Source of the DNA: Lentibacillus amyloliquefaciens
GTDB taxonomy: Bacteria; Bacillota; Bacilli; Bacillales; Amphibacillaceae
Assembly: GCF_001307805.1 (NCBI RefSeq)
Contig: NZ_CP013862.1
Span: 3,410,001 to 3,474,000 of the forward strand
DNA length: 64,000 nt
Direction of reading: 5' to 3'
The notes beneath the pieces are model-generated. The model was not told where the DNA came from. It ran no database searches and saw only the letters and a list, made by a program, of their open reading frames with translations. This document shows positions 34,069 to 43,401 of this stretch, one piece after another. Each line of letters starts with the position of its first letter. The first letter of the stretch is position 1. A program made the translations under genes and the position numbers.

Positions 34069-36108
34069 TTAAAATAATGTATCGTCCAAGTTTCGCTGCT
34101 TGATCAATTTTTGCTTATTTTGCAGCATGGCCTCACCGATTTCATCTAGCTCTGACGCCATTTCCTTGTTGTCTTCTGCTTCAACCCAGGCTTTCATAAT
34201 CATTTCGGAAAAGTCTTCTTTTTCTTCCATATCGCCAAGAATGGCATCAACTTCTCCTACAACCAGTTCAAACATATTAATTTTGCGGTCAAGTAAGTCG
34301 AGAATGTAATGTTCAATTGTATCTTCGGCCACCAGGTTATAGACAAAAACATCCTTCTCCTGCCCAATTCGATGAATACGGCCAATGCGCTGTTCGATCG
34401 CCATCGGATTCCACGGCAGGTCGTAGTTGATCATGCCATTGCAAAATTGCAGGTTCCGTCCTTCTCCGCCGACTTCAGTACTGACCAGCACATCAGCCTC
34501 TTTACGGAAATATGTGACCTGTTCTTCTTTATCCTTGCGGCGCAAACCGCCATGAAATTCGGCCACCTTGAATCCGCTATCCAGCAAGAAGTCACGCAAA
34601 TACCGCTGGGCGCTGGAAAATTTGGTGAAAACAATCATTTTACCATTAAATTCCTTTAAAATAGCGGCCACTTCTTTTGCTTTCTCATGCCCTGCGCTAT
34701 TATCATCTTTGGAAATTTCCTGTGCTTCATTCAGAAACCGCTGCATGGCTTTCCGGTCAAACGTTGCTAATTTTTCATTGGCACTAAGCCCCTCCAAAGA
34801 TGGAATGATTGCGTTAATGGTACTGCCAATTTGCTCCTGCAGATTTTTTAATCGAAAGCGGTTTAGGACGCTATGCTGCCGCTCGTAATTATTTCGGATA
34901 AACAGGCTTAAATTATCATATAGTTGTCTTTCTTGCTGCGGGAGGGTGACCGTTCTGGTGTAGGCCGTTCGTTTCGTAAATGTAACATCCACATTGCTTC
35001 GTTTATTACGCACCATCACATCGGCCAGCAGACTTTTTAGTTTGTCCACGTTTTTTGCTTCAATGCCTTCTTTGCCCTCTACAAAATTTTTGCGGAAATA
35101 GCTGTAGGTGCTCAATTGTCCCGGCTTCAAAAGTGTAATGAGATTGTATAGCTCCTCCAGATGATTTTGTACCGGCGTAGCTGTCAAAAGGAAGATGTAT
35201 TTCTTGTTGATGGTATTTACAAATTGCCACTTTTGTGTTCGTCTGTTTTTCAAGTGATGGGCTTCGTCTACAATGACCAGATCATAATACTGTTCACTGA
35301 TTGGACTTCGGTGATTTTTTCGTTTTGCGGTGTCAATGGATGCAATTACTTTTTGATAGTGGCCCCAGGCAGCTTCACCTTTTCTTTTAAACTCCGGAGC
35401 ATCGGCTCGCACAAAGTCTTGATTAAATTTGCGTTTCATTTCATTTTCCCATTGCTGAACCAGTGAAGGCGGCACAAGAATCAGGATGCGCCTCGCGAGT
35501 CCCCGCATGATATATTCCAGCATGGCCATACCTGCTTCAACGGTTTTACCCAGTCCAACCTCATCACTGAGCATGACACGTCCTTTGAATTGGCTCAGCA
35601 CGGATTTGACTGTCTTGACCTGATAATCGAAGGTCTCCATTTCACGAATGTATGGCAGGCTAAGCAGCTCATTGTTATCCGGGTTGATCTGGAATTTTTC
35701 TGCAGACTGATAGAGCTGAAACCATGCATCATCATGAACGCGGAATTCGGCCAGTTCCCGCAGTACCGCTGTTGCGTGTTCCTGGTTATGCAGCTCGTTA
35801 CTCAAAGGTGCTTCTTCCTGTGAAGCAACTTGTATTTGGCCATCTTCTGTCTGTCTAATCCATAGATATGATGCGTCATAGCCAGAGAAAAAACCTTTAA
35901 TACCCCTGCCCTGAAGCAACCGTTCGTCCCAGTTGATGGAGAACTTTCGTTTCAATCCCTTGTCATTTTCCATCTCAAATTTATTTTCTGATAGATTCCT
36001 ATCTTGAAAGAATGCACACAATGCATCATCCATCTCCATCGCCTGCAATTCTAAAAGTCCTTTATCCAGTTTGAATAGGTACTGTTCCAATGGACTCACC
36101 AGCCTCAT
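34069..36108 (-). CDS. yqhH: SNF2-family DEAD-like helicase YqhH
   Basis: About 679 residues of Swi2/Snf2-type ATPase. Motif I is LSDEVGLGKTVEAG (roughly residues 185-198), motif II is VIVDEAHHLKN, motif III is LLTATPVQN, and motif VI is QRIGRIHRIGQ. It is a RapA/HepA-like translocase acting on DNA or RNA polymerase complexes; its precise role is unknown. I place the start at ATG 36108 (MRLVSPLEQYLFKL). The upstream in-frame extension to 36198 is hydrophobic and unlike the family, and a TGATAAAAT -10-like box lies at about 36140 within it. It is followed directly by yqhG. Confidence 0.85.
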   Translation of the reverse strand: MRLVSPLEQYLFKLDKGLLELQAMEMDDALCAFFQDRNLSENKFEMENDKGLKRKFSINWDERLLQGRGIKGFFSGYDASYLWIRQTEDGQIQVASQEEAPLSNELHNQEHATAVLRELAEFRVHDDAWFQLYQSAEKFQINPDNNELLSLPYIREMETFDYQVKTVKSVLSQFKGRVMLSDEVGLGKTVEAGMAMLEYIMRGLARRILILVPPSLVQQWENEMKRKFNQDFVRADAPEFKRKGEAAWGHYQKVIASIDTAKRKNHRSPISEQYYDLVIVDEAHHLKNRRTQKWQFVNTINKKYIFLLTATPVQNHLEELYNLITLLKPGQLSTYSYFRKNFVEGKEGIEAKNVDKLKSLLADVMVRNKRSNVDVTFTKRTAYTRTVTLPQQERQLYDNLSLFIRNNYERQHSVLNRFRLKNLQEQIGSTINAIIPSLEGLSANEKLATFDRKAMQRFLNEAQEISKDDNSAGHEKAKEVAAILKEFNGKMIVFTKFSSAQRYLRDFLLDSGFKVAEFHGGLRRKDKEEQVTYFRKEADVLVSTEVGGEGRNLQFCNGMINYDLPWNPMAIEQRIGRIHRIGQEKDVFVYNLVAEDTIEHYILDLLDRKINMFELVVGEVDAILGDMEEKEDFSEMIMKAWVEAEDNKEMASELDEIGEAMLQNKQKLIKQRNLDDTLF

Positions 36109-36506
36109 TTTAGAATCAATTACGTTTATTTTATCACAAGTGAACAGGGGGGAGAATGGAAAAAGATTGAGCAGGAATACAGCACAGGGAATGGACAATC
36201 TTGCATGTGGTGGATGAACTGATTTCTTCCATTTTACATATCTTGCTAAAATTTACGATTCACAGCTATTACCTGATCATTGAAAAAGCCATCCGCGTCA
36301 TCCAGCGTCAGATAAGTTGCTTCCATACAATGTGCCGGTTTCATATTCTTTGCTGCGGCATCACATTTTGAACGCTTGACACGTTTCTTTAAAGTCTGTA
36401 TTGTTTCGCATTGTGTCTTATTAATATTTGATTCTCACAAGCGTATGCCTGCGTAGAGGAACGTATTCATGCGATGTGAGTTTTTTAAATCGGGAGGAAC
36501 TCATTA
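36109..36506. other. intergenic region with BCCT promoter and an open minus-strand remnant
   Basis: The plus-strand promoter TTGACA (36376-36381), 17 bp, TATTGT (36399-36404) should drive the BCCT gene. On the minus strand 36250-36425 is open for 57 codons ending QVIAVNRKF, but it has no start codon and no family I recognise. It may be a gene remnant. Confidence 0.45.
36376..36404 (+). promoter_or_regulatory. promoter of the BCCT transporter
   Basis: Consensus TTGACA, 17-bp spacer, TATTGT, about 100 bases upstream of the start codon. Confidence 0.65.
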
Positions 36507-38039
36507 TTGACGAATTTAAGTAAGAATAAGAAAGGTCAAACCATTGATAAACCTGTTCTTTTTCTAAGTGGAGGAGCATTGCTGGCATTTGTGATGCTCG
36601 CTTTGATTAATCAGGATATGGTTACAGACAGTGTGAATTATTTATTTAATCTGTCTGCAACTTATTTTGGAGCGATTTATCAATTTTTGATGTTGGGGAC
36701 CTTTTTTATTGCGTTGTTTCTGGGGTATTCAAAATATGGGAAGATTCGCTTAGGTAAGCTGGAAAAGCCGGAAATGAGCAATTTTAAATGGATTTCTATC
36801 ATTATGTGTACACTGCTGGCAGCGGGTGGCGTATTCTGGGCTGCTGCTGAACCATTGAGTCACTTTTTAACAGTGCCGCCACATTTTTCAGGTATAGAGG
36901 CTGGTACGGCTGAGGCGGTTTCACCTGCACTTGCTGCCAGCTTCGTTGATTGGGGCTTTCTCGCATGGGCGATACTGGGAACACTTGGTACCTTCGTTCT
37001 GATGTATGCTCACTATCACCGCGGGACACCACTAAAGCCGAGAGCATTGCTTTATCCGATTCTCGGCGATAAAATTTTGAAGAAAAGTGTCCTTGGTACC
37101 TTTGTGGACGTATTCTCGGTTATCTCGGTGGCTGCCGGTACAATTGGTCCGATTGGATTTCTTGGTTTGCAGGCTGGTTATGGTCTGAATGCCTTGTTTG
37201 GTGTTCCGAATAATATATATGTGCAGTCTTTAATCATTATTATCGTTGTTATCGTGGCTGCGATTTCTGCAGTGACGGGGATTCATAAAGGGATCCAGAT
37301 TATGAGCAGTTATAATGTTATTCTGTCTATATTTTTAGTTGGAGCTATTCTTGTGCTTGGTCCGGCACTATTTATATTCGATTCGTACCTGGAGTCATTC
37401 GGCTTATATGTACAAAACTTCATTGGTATGAGTACGTTCCGTAGTGATGGGGCTTGGCTTGGCGCATGGACCGTCTTCTTCTTTGCTTGGTTCCTTGGTT
37501 ACGCGCCGATGATGGCTATGTTTGTCAGTCGTATTTCCCGAGGGCGTACGATTCGGGAAATTGTGACGGCTGTTGCAGTTATCGCACCTGTTGTCACGAC
37601 GTTCTGGTTTACAATCGTTGGCGGAACAGGGATTTTTGAGGAAATGCGCAATCCGGGTTCTATATCCGAGGCATTGAGTAATGCCGGCCCGCCAGCAGCG
37701 ATGATTGCGATTGCGGAACAATTGCCATTTGGAACGATTATCGGATTTCTACTTTTATTGACAACGATTATCTTCGTTCTGACAACGACCGACTCGATGT
37801 CACTAACGATTTCGATGGCCATTACCGGAAGTGGCGATCCGTCTAAATCATTACGAATTTTCTGGGCGTTTCTGATGGGACTTGTAGCATCTGTTCTGAT
37901 AGTCATTGGCGAATCCAGTATCAATGCGCTACAATCCTTTATTGTGGTGACAGCTGTTCCGGTATCCTTGCTGATGCTGACCACATTCTGGACTGCCCCA
38001 CGCGTCTGTCAAATACTTTTCAAAGAACAGAAATTATAG
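36507..38039 (+). CDS. BCCT-family transporter, divergent substrate site
   Basis: A 510-residue, 12-helix carrier of the betaine/choline/carnitine family. The family core is present (GVFWAAAEPLSHF; VFFFAWFLGYAPMMAMFVSRISRGRTIRE; FVLTTTDSMSLTIS). However, the aromatic box that holds quaternary ammonium groups is altered. The usual W-A-W-W-x-S-W in the eighth helix reads FAWFLGY, and the helix-4 motif has DWGFLAWAIL without the tyrosine seen in betaine carriers. The N-terminus and C-terminus are short and lack the long osmosensing tail. Transport of something other than betaine is therefore plausible. The gene starts at TTG 36507 behind GGGAGGA and has its own promoter and terminator. Confidence 0.85.
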   Translation: MTNLSKNKKGQTIDKPVLFLSGGALLAFVMLALINQDMVTDSVNYLFNLSATYFGAIYQFLMLGTFFIALFLGYSKYGKIRLGKLEKPEMSNFKWISIIMCTLLAAGGVFWAAAEPLSHFLTVPPHFSGIEAGTAEAVSPALAASFVDWGFLAWAILGTLGTFVLMYAHYHRGTPLKPRALLYPILGDKILKKSVLGTFVDVFSVISVAAGTIGPIGFLGLQAGYGLNALFGVPNNIYVQSLIIIIVVIVAAISAVTGIHKGIQIMSSYNVILSIFLVGAILVLGPALFIFDSYLESFGLYVQNFIGMSTFRSDGAWLGAWTVFFFAWFLGYAPMMAMFVSRISRGRTIREIVTAVAVIAPVVTTFWFTIVGGTGIFEEMRNPGSISEALSNAGPPAAMIAIAEQLPFGTIIGFLLLLTTIIFVLTTTDSMSLTISMAITGSGDPSKSLRIFWAFLMGLVASVLIVIGESSINALQSFIVVTAVPVSLLMLTTFWTAPRVCQILFKEQKL

Positions 38040-38085
38040 AGAATGCCCGGCAGCAAACGTCTGGGTAGGCGTTTCGATACAAAAG

Positions 38086-38128
38086 AACTTGGCTTTCACT
38101 GCAGATTTTGTGAAGGCCAAGTTTTTTA
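38086..38128 (+). terminator. terminator after BCCT gene
   Basis: AACTTGGCTTTCAC pairs with GTGAAGGCCAAGTT (one G-U) and is followed by TTTTTT. It may also serve the minus-strand YitT gene. Confidence 0.8.
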
Positions 38129-38171
38129 AATTGAAGCGGGAAAAATTTAGGTATAAACAACTGCTTTCTGA

Positions 38172-39008
38172 TTATTTTTTTGCCCAGGAAAAGCTGCCGC
38201 CGAACACGTCACGAACGTCATGGACGACAACGAATGCCCGGTCATCAACGGAATTAATAATACGCTTGAGTTTCAAGATTTGGTATTTGTTAATGATGAT
38301 GTAGGCCATATCGGCATTTTCCTTCATGTAGCCGCCATAACCTTCAAATACCGTTGCGCTGGTTTTCATCTGCTGAACGACTTCATCGGTGATTTCCGGA
38401 GCATAGGCGGAAATAATGCTGACGGCTTTGCGTGTGTCAAGCCCTTCCAGGATGATGTCTGTCGCTTTCTTGCCAACAAATAATGAAATGATTGTATACA
38501 TCGTATTGAGTGGACCGATAATAAAAAGTCCGGATGATACAATCAATGCGTCGAGCGCAAAGTTTGTCCGCGTCAGATCCCAGCCAAAGTTGTGGTTGAA
38601 CATGCGTGCAATCACGCTTGTTCCGCCCATGGAGCTGCCGGTTCGCAGGATAAGGCCGGCCCCAATGCCAATGAAAAATCCTGCAAAGATGGCTGACACA
38701 AGCGGGTCTCCCAAAGAATCAACCTGTTGTTCCGTGATATAGATAAAAAATGAAAGGAGCGGTGTCGTCATCACTGTCAGGAATATGGTGCGCCTTGGCA
38801 GTATCCGGTAGCCAATCAGTAAAATAATTGATGCCAGTATAAAGTTCACGATACCCGGTGACCAGCCGAATGCATAGTACAAGATTAACGACATGCCGGG
38901 CAATCCGCCATCTGCAAGATTGTTAGGGATCGCCAGAAAGGTCAGTGCCAAAGCATAAAGCAATGTGCCGGCCACTATCATAATCAAATCGCTCACCAGT
39001 TTTTTCAT
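38172..39008 (-). CDS. YitT family membrane protein (DUF161 + DUF2179)
   Basis: A 278-residue protein with five hydrophobic segments (residues 1-165, including ALTFLAIPNNLADGGLPGMSLIL and GIGAGLILRTGSSMGGTSVIA). A soluble C-terminal DUF2179 domain follows (KAVSIISAYAPEITDEV, FEGYGGYMKENADMAYIIINKYQ). This is the standard YitT/YpjC layout; its function is not established. ATG 39008 is preferred over an ATG three codons upstream because AAGGAGA lies 9 bases before it and overlaps the other start. Confidence 0.88.
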   Translation of the reverse strand: MKKLVSDLIMIVAGTLLYALALTFLAIPNNLADGGLPGMSLILYYAFGWSPGIVNFILASIILLIGYRILPRRTIFLTVMTTPLLSFFIYITEQQVDSLGDPLVSAIFAGFFIGIGAGLILRTGSSMGGTSVIARMFNHNFGWDLTRTNFALDALIVSSGLFIIGPLNTMYTIISLFVGKKATDIILEGLDTRKAVSIISAYAPEITDEVVQQMKTSATVFEGYGGYMKENADMAYIIINKYQILKLKRIINSVDDRAFVVVHDVRDVFGGSFSWAKK

Positions 39009-39193
39009 ATCCCACATCTCCTTGTATAACTATAGAAAGCTGTCAGTCTGCTCGATATTGGACACAGTTTAGCATGTTTTATTTAAAGTCAGCAATGTTT
39101 TATGGCGAGTGTGGCTGGAAAGCTATGGTTTTTGATTCTAACAATTCATATCAAATTATCATTGGCTATTTCGTTGATGAGTCAAATGATTAG

Positions 39194-39221
39194 TTGACAA
39201 GGGGAATGAATGTTCTATAAT
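39194..39221 (+). promoter_or_regulatory. strong sigma-A promoter
   Basis: TTGACA (39194-39199), 16 bp, TATAAT (39216-39221): both hexamers are perfect. It points toward the HIRAN-like gene, about 120 bases downstream. Confidence 0.75.
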
Positions 39222-39343
39222 GAAAAGTAAATGAATTGTCCTATAGTTGGATTTTGTACTTCAGATTGCTTCAATAAATATACCGAGAGTGGGAGAACAT
39301 TTGTATGAAATATCCTATTATAGATATGTCATAATGGCGATTT

Positions 39344-39751
39344 ATGAACTTAAACGTTTCTGGATCAAAGGAAAAACGTTGGTATATATCCAAGGCAGAT
39401 GGTAAGTTGGCTTTATTTAAATTACCTATTTCTTTTACAAGCGAAACACAGGCTACATTGAGAGAACCTACTGGTGAAACATGGTCAGAAAAAAATGATC
39501 TCGTCGATAACCCAAAAGAAGAAAAAGCTGTTGAATTAATTGATCCCCAAAATAATGACATGAGAGCCGGTTATATTTCTAAGCCATATAATGATTTGTT
39601 TTTTCAGTTGGTATCAAAAGGTTACAGTATGACTGCGAGCGTTATATCTGTTGACGAAAATAGTGGACGGCCAACAATAGAAATTAGGGCCAAAGTTAAC
39701 CTGGAGGATGTTAAAGCATGTGGGTGCGACTATATTATTAATTATGATTAA
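39344..39751 (+). CDS. small HIRAN-like domain protein
   Basis: 135 residues, soluble. The second half (VELIDPQNNDMRAGYISKPY, then NDLFFQLVSKGYSMTASVISV) resembles a HIRAN domain, a DNA-end-binding fold usually fused to SNF2 helicases. The match is by eye and imperfect. It contains a CGC motif near the C-terminus. No ribosome site precedes ATG 39344. A 9-codon frame at 39304-39333 with a good GGGAG site lies just upstream, so translation may be coupled or a frameshift may have split a longer gene. A perfect promoter precedes both. Confidence 0.5.
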   Translation: MNLNVSGSKEKRWYISKADGKLALFKLPISFTSETQATLREPTGETWSEKNDLVDNPKEEKAVELIDPQNNDMRAGYISKPYNDLFFQLVSKGYSMTASVISVDENSGRPTIEIRAKVNLEDVKACGCDYIINYD

Positions 39752-39957
39752 AATTAATAATAGCATTAGCGATATCCACAACATATCAGGACCCAAGTTC
39801 GTCTTTTGACTTTAACCAAATCATTAAAATGTCTGTTTTCAATGTTGACAGCGATGGATTTAAAGAATTTTTAGCACAGTTAACGCTAAACATGGCCTAA
39901 CCAGTTTTTCAGCACACATACCGGAGCTCGAGGATGTTGCCAATCTCGTATTCTCGT

Positions 39958-40749
39958 ATGGCTTTTCTGATGGCAGACTTCGATCCCTTTCTGAATAAAC
40001 CGGCCGTTTCCCAATACTTAAAGGATAAGGGCGTGCATTCAACATCCATTACCGATAAAAACTTCAAAGGCTCGCTCTTGAGTGCGGTGCATCATCGGGG
40101 CAGTGCTTTTTCCGGTTATCATTTCACCTCAACGATACCGACATTGGCTGCTGGTGCATTGCGTGAAAGTGAGCGAAATTTCATTACCATCTATTGGCCC
40201 GGGCTTGATGCGTGTGCCCATCAGTATGGTCCGTCGAGCAATGAGACGGAAGATGAAGCTTATCATGTTGATGCTGTATTGGCCCGGATGGTAGAGCGGG
40301 TGAAAGATATCAAAGGCGACACAAACGATACATTATTTGTCATGACAGCAGATCACGGACAGGTATTCATTGATGAGGCACAATCCCTGAATCTCAATTC
40401 ATATCCGGAGCTGTTGTCAAAACTGCGAATGCCGCCAGCCGGTGAACGGCGCTCGTTATATCTTTATCCAAAAGAAGGCGAGGAGCGAGACGTGCGGGAA
40501 TGGGCTGAGGAAAAGGGCGCAACTGTTTTCACGCGCGAAGAAGCACAAGCCCATGGGTTATTCGGAGACAGCGAAATGAACGCTGAGCTGGCTGAGCGGA
40601 TTGGTGAATTAATCGTCCTGCCGCCTGGAACGTCACAGTGGGTTTACGATCCACCACAGGCTAAAGGTTCACTTGGTTTCTTTAAAGGTGCGCACGGCGG
40701 GCTGCATGAAGATGAAATGATTGTGCCATGTTTGATGTGGCGGGGTTGA
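39958..40749 (+). pseudogene. alkaline phosphatase/nucleotide pyrophosphatase family protein, N-terminally truncated
   Basis: The frame reads FHFTSTIPTL-type segments, then NFITIYWPGLDACAHQYGP, VMTADHGQVFID, and ends KGAHGGLHEDEMIVPCLMWRG. These are the C-terminal two-thirds of a type I phosphodiesterase with metal-binding D/H residues (DACAHQYGP, TADHGQ, AHGGLHEDE). The N-terminal domain carrying the catalytic Ser/Thr and first metal ligand (about 110 residues) is missing, and no convincing ribosome site precedes any start. It is therefore probably inactive. Confidence 0.65.
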
Positions 40750-40877
40750 GTTTTTAATCGATTCATCGTGCGAACTCGTGCGGGGAACCTGCGCTACAGC
40801 CTTACACAATCTCCACTGTATAAAAACACTTAAGAGAGAATAAAAATCTTGATAATAGATTTCTGCATGTTACTATA

Positions 40878-40993
40878 AACACATTGGCAATTGCATAAGC
40901 GATGAGCACTAACGTGAGTTTATGGCTGAGAAGGACAATACGTTTTGCCCCGTTGCACTCGGACCCGGATAATGCCGGTGTGGGGAAGTGTGT
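40878..40993 (+). promoter_or_regulatory. TPP riboswitch (THI element)
   Basis: Contains the invariant GGCTGAGA (40924-40931) that clamps the pyrimidine ring. The pyrophosphate-side block follows: CCGGATAATGCCGG (40965-40978), then TGTGGGGAAGTG. GCAA (40887-40890) with TTGC (40953-40956) can form P2, ATAA/TTAT can form P3, and CACA/TGTG can form P1. The segment between the P2 strand and P5 reads CACTCGGA where CCUGAU is usual, so it is a slightly divergent member. A terminator follows at 41021-41047. The controlled gene is an OppA-type binding protein. Confidence 0.8.
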
Positions 40994-41020
40994 TTGTATA
41001 TAGCCATTCAATTTAAACAT

Positions 41021-41047
41021 ACTGCACGCCGGGATGCAGTTTTTTTA
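41021..41047 (+). terminator. TPP leader terminator
   Basis: ACTGCA/TGCAGT stem with loop CGCCGGGA, followed by TTTTTTT. CCGGG in the loop could pair with CCCGG (40964-40968) of the aptamer, a possible alternative fold. It lies 46 bases before the start codon. Confidence 0.75.
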
Positions 41048-41092
41048 TGCAATGAAGCTTAGTTACGTGATACAACAGAAGGGGGAAGTGAG

Positions 41093-42757
41093 ATGCCTTA
41101 CATACGAAATTTTTTGTTTATTTTACTTTTATTTCTCTTGGTATTGACCGCTTGCAGTGGAGAAGGACAAGAGGAAACAGCGTCTGAGGCGGACACCGGC
41201 GAAACGGAAGAAAAGGTGGTCCAGCTGAGCGCTTCGGGTGAAATTCCCGGTCTGAATCCAACAATGGCTGACAACAACATGAGCTTTAATGTCATCAATC
41301 AGGTATTTGAAGGGCTATACCGTCTGGATAAAGAGGGTGAGCCGCAATTGGCCATGGCGGCAAGCGAACCTGAAGTCAGTGATGATAATCGCGTTTATAC
41401 CTTCGAAATACGAGAAGACGCCACATGGTCGGATGGCTCACCCGTAACGGCGGACGATTTTGAATATGCCTGGAAAAAAGCGGTTAATCCGGAGACAGGT
41501 GCCGCATACGGACCACAGTTTGAAGAGATTGTTGCAGGGGCATCTGAGATTTTAAAAGGTGACAAGCCGGTTGATGAACTCGGTGTTGAGGCACTGGATG
41601 AGAAAACATTGAAAGTGACACTGGAAGAGCCGGTGCCATATTTCAAAGATTTATTGACGACAGCGATATTTTTCCCGCAGCCTAAAGCCTTCATCAAGGA
41701 GCAAGGCGAACAATACGCAACGGACAGTGAACATACGTTGTATAACGGGCCGTTTGTCCTGGAAAACTGGAACGGAACCGGCAATACATGGACGTATGCC
41801 AAAAATGATCAGTACTGGGATAAGGGTTCTGTCAACGTTGACAAGATTGAGGTTAATGTTGTGAAAGATACACAGACTGCGGTCGATCTTTATGAAAATG
41901 ACCAGCTGGATCGGGTGGATTTGACGGGTGATTTTGTTGATCAGTATGCATCGAATGATGAATACCACACCTTTTTAACGGGTGGGGTTCGATTTTTGAA
42001 AATGAACCAAGGAAAGAAAGGCGAATCGACGGATCTTGCCAATTTGAACATCCGAAAAGCATTGAATATGGCACTGGACAGGGATGTTATCGTCAACGAC
42101 ATTCTCAATAACGGATCCCAGGTTCTCTATGGCACGGTACCACGAGGCGTATCAGAAAACCCGGAAACCGGCGAGGACTTTCGCGAGGAAAATGGTGCTC
42201 TGATTCAGTCTGATGTGGATCAGGCGAAAGAACACTTCCAGCAAGGATTAGAGGAACTGGACAAGGAGGAATTGGAGTTCGTCCTGACGACATCTGATTC
42301 CAGTTCAAACAAAACCATTGCGGAAAATCTCAAATATCAGTGGGAATCAAATCTTCCCGGGCTGACGATAACAATTCAAAACGTACCGCCTGAACAAAGC
42401 GTGGATGCTAACGTCAATCAGGAGTATGAGCTGATTTTAACGGGGTGGAGCGGCGACTATCAGGATCCAATGACTTATTTGAATCTGTTTATTACCGACA
42501 GTCCAGGCAACCATACAGGTTATTCGGACGAAGAATATGACGAGCTGGTCCTGAAATCCAAATCCTCCCTGGCCGATGAGCCGATGGAGCGGTGGAATGC
42601 CTTGTTGGAAGCGGAAAGAAAGCTGATTGAAGAGAGTGCCGTACTCGTCCCGCTCTACCAAACCGGGACGGCCTGCTTGCAAAAAGACAATGTCAAAAAT
42701 ATCATTAACTATAAGGTCAGTGCGGACAACTATAAATGGGTTGATGTGGAAGAATAG
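41093..42757 (+). CDS. OppA/DppE-family peptide-type substrate-binding lipoprotein
   Basis: A 554-residue family 5 extracellular solute-binding protein. It has a lipoprotein signal with lipobox VLTAC (C21) and an acidic linker. The domain motifs are FEGLYRLDKEGEPQLAMA, DATWSDGSPVTADDFEYAWKKAVNP, NIRKALNMALDRDVIVNDIL and WSGDYQDPMTYLN. Family members bind oligopeptides, heme, nickel or other ligands and feed an Opp/Dpp permease. None is encoded nearby, so it is an orphan receptor. The TPP riboswitch and terminator directly upstream imply that expression rises when thiamine pyrophosphate is scarce. This suggests a ligand related to thiamine supply, an inference. ATG follows AAGGGGGAAG. Confidence 0.9.
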   Translation: MPYIRNFLFILLLFLLVLTACSGEGQEETASEADTGETEEKVVQLSASGEIPGLNPTMADNNMSFNVINQVFEGLYRLDKEGEPQLAMAASEPEVSDDNRVYTFEIREDATWSDGSPVTADDFEYAWKKAVNPETGAAYGPQFEEIVAGASEILKGDKPVDELGVEALDEKTLKVTLEEPVPYFKDLLTTAIFFPQPKAFIKEQGEQYATDSEHTLYNGPFVLENWNGTGNTWTYAKNDQYWDKGSVNVDKIEVNVVKDTQTAVDLYENDQLDRVDLTGDFVDQYASNDEYHTFLTGGVRFLKMNQGKKGESTDLANLNIRKALNMALDRDVIVNDILNNGSQVLYGTVPRGVSENPETGEDFREENGALIQSDVDQAKEHFQQGLEELDKEELEFVLTTSDSSSNKTIAENLKYQWESNLPGLTITIQNVPPEQSVDANVNQEYELILTGWSGDYQDPMTYLNLFITDSPGNHTGYSDEEYDELVLKSKSSLADEPMERWNALLEAERKLIEESAVLVPLYQTGTACLQKDNVKNIINYKVSADNYKWVDVEE

Positions 42758-42794
42758 ATATGTATCACGCGAGATCCAATTCTTTTAGCAAGAT

Positions 42795-42827
42795 AGAGGC
42801 AGGTTGTTTATGCCTGCCTCTGTTTTT
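42795..42827. terminator. terminator between OppA-like and YusW-like genes
   Basis: AGAGGCAGG/CCTGCCTCT, a 9-bp perfect stem, followed by GTTTTT on the plus strand. Confidence 0.85.
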
Positions 42828-42867
42828 ACGTTTTATATAAGGGAAAACAGTTATTGTTTCGGGATTA

Positions 42868-43401
42868 TTAATCCTCAAATTCAATTTTTTCGCCGTCTTT
42901 AAATGTGATTTCTAACTCAAATTCCTCGTAATTGGATTCCAAGGAAAATGCATCCAATGTTTGCTGAATGGCATCTTCTTTATTCGTATCCGTGTCGATT
43001 GAGAGCTTGTTTACATTTGGATAAACTTGGTTAAATGCTTCCTGTCCGTTAATATCAACATTACTCTCATCATCTTCCAGTTCTGCATCCACATCACTGT
43101 TCTGATCTTTTTCTAAGGAAGCTTCGAATGAAGTATTCCCTTCATATTCGACAGATAACTCAAAATCAGCATAATCAAGGTTTTCCATTTTGGTCTGCAT
43201 GTCTTCGGATGTATTTGTTGTGGAGTCATTCGTGCTGCTGCTGTCTTGCTCACCAGTATTATTATTTTGATCTTCGTTAGTCGTTTCATCAGTTCCCTCT
43301 TCAGCAGTCGTATCATTATTCTCGCCATTACCACCGCCGCCACATGCTGCTAACGTTAGTGCCAGCATGGCGATTGTTGCTAACCACAAAATTCGTTTCA
43401 T
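42868..43401 (-). CDS. YusW-like lipoprotein
   Basis: A 177-residue lipoprotein with lipobox LAAC (C20) and a Gly stretch. A roughly 50-residue Asn/Thr/Glu/Asp-rich spacer follows. The C-terminal domain from residue 75 (YADFELSVEYEGNTSFEASLE, then NQVYPNVNKLSIDTD and FELEITFKDGEKIEFED) matches the YusW-like fold. Its function is unknown. It is highly acidic, as expected for a surface protein of a salt-tolerant organism. ATG 43401 follows a GGAGG site. Confidence 0.8.
   Translation of the reverse strand: MKRILWLATIAMLALTLAACGGGGNGENNDTTAEEGTDETTNEDQNNNTGEQDSSSTNDSTTNTSEDMQTKMENLDYADFELSVEYEGNTSFEASLEKDQNSDVDAELEDDESNVDINGQEAFNQVYPNVNKLSIDTDTNKEDAIQQTLDAFSLESNYEEFELEITFKDGEKIEFED

Noticed and set aside
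36250..36425. 57-codon open minus-strand frame upstream of the BCCT gene
   Set aside because: No start codon and no identifiable domain; could be a remnant but chance openness is equally likely.
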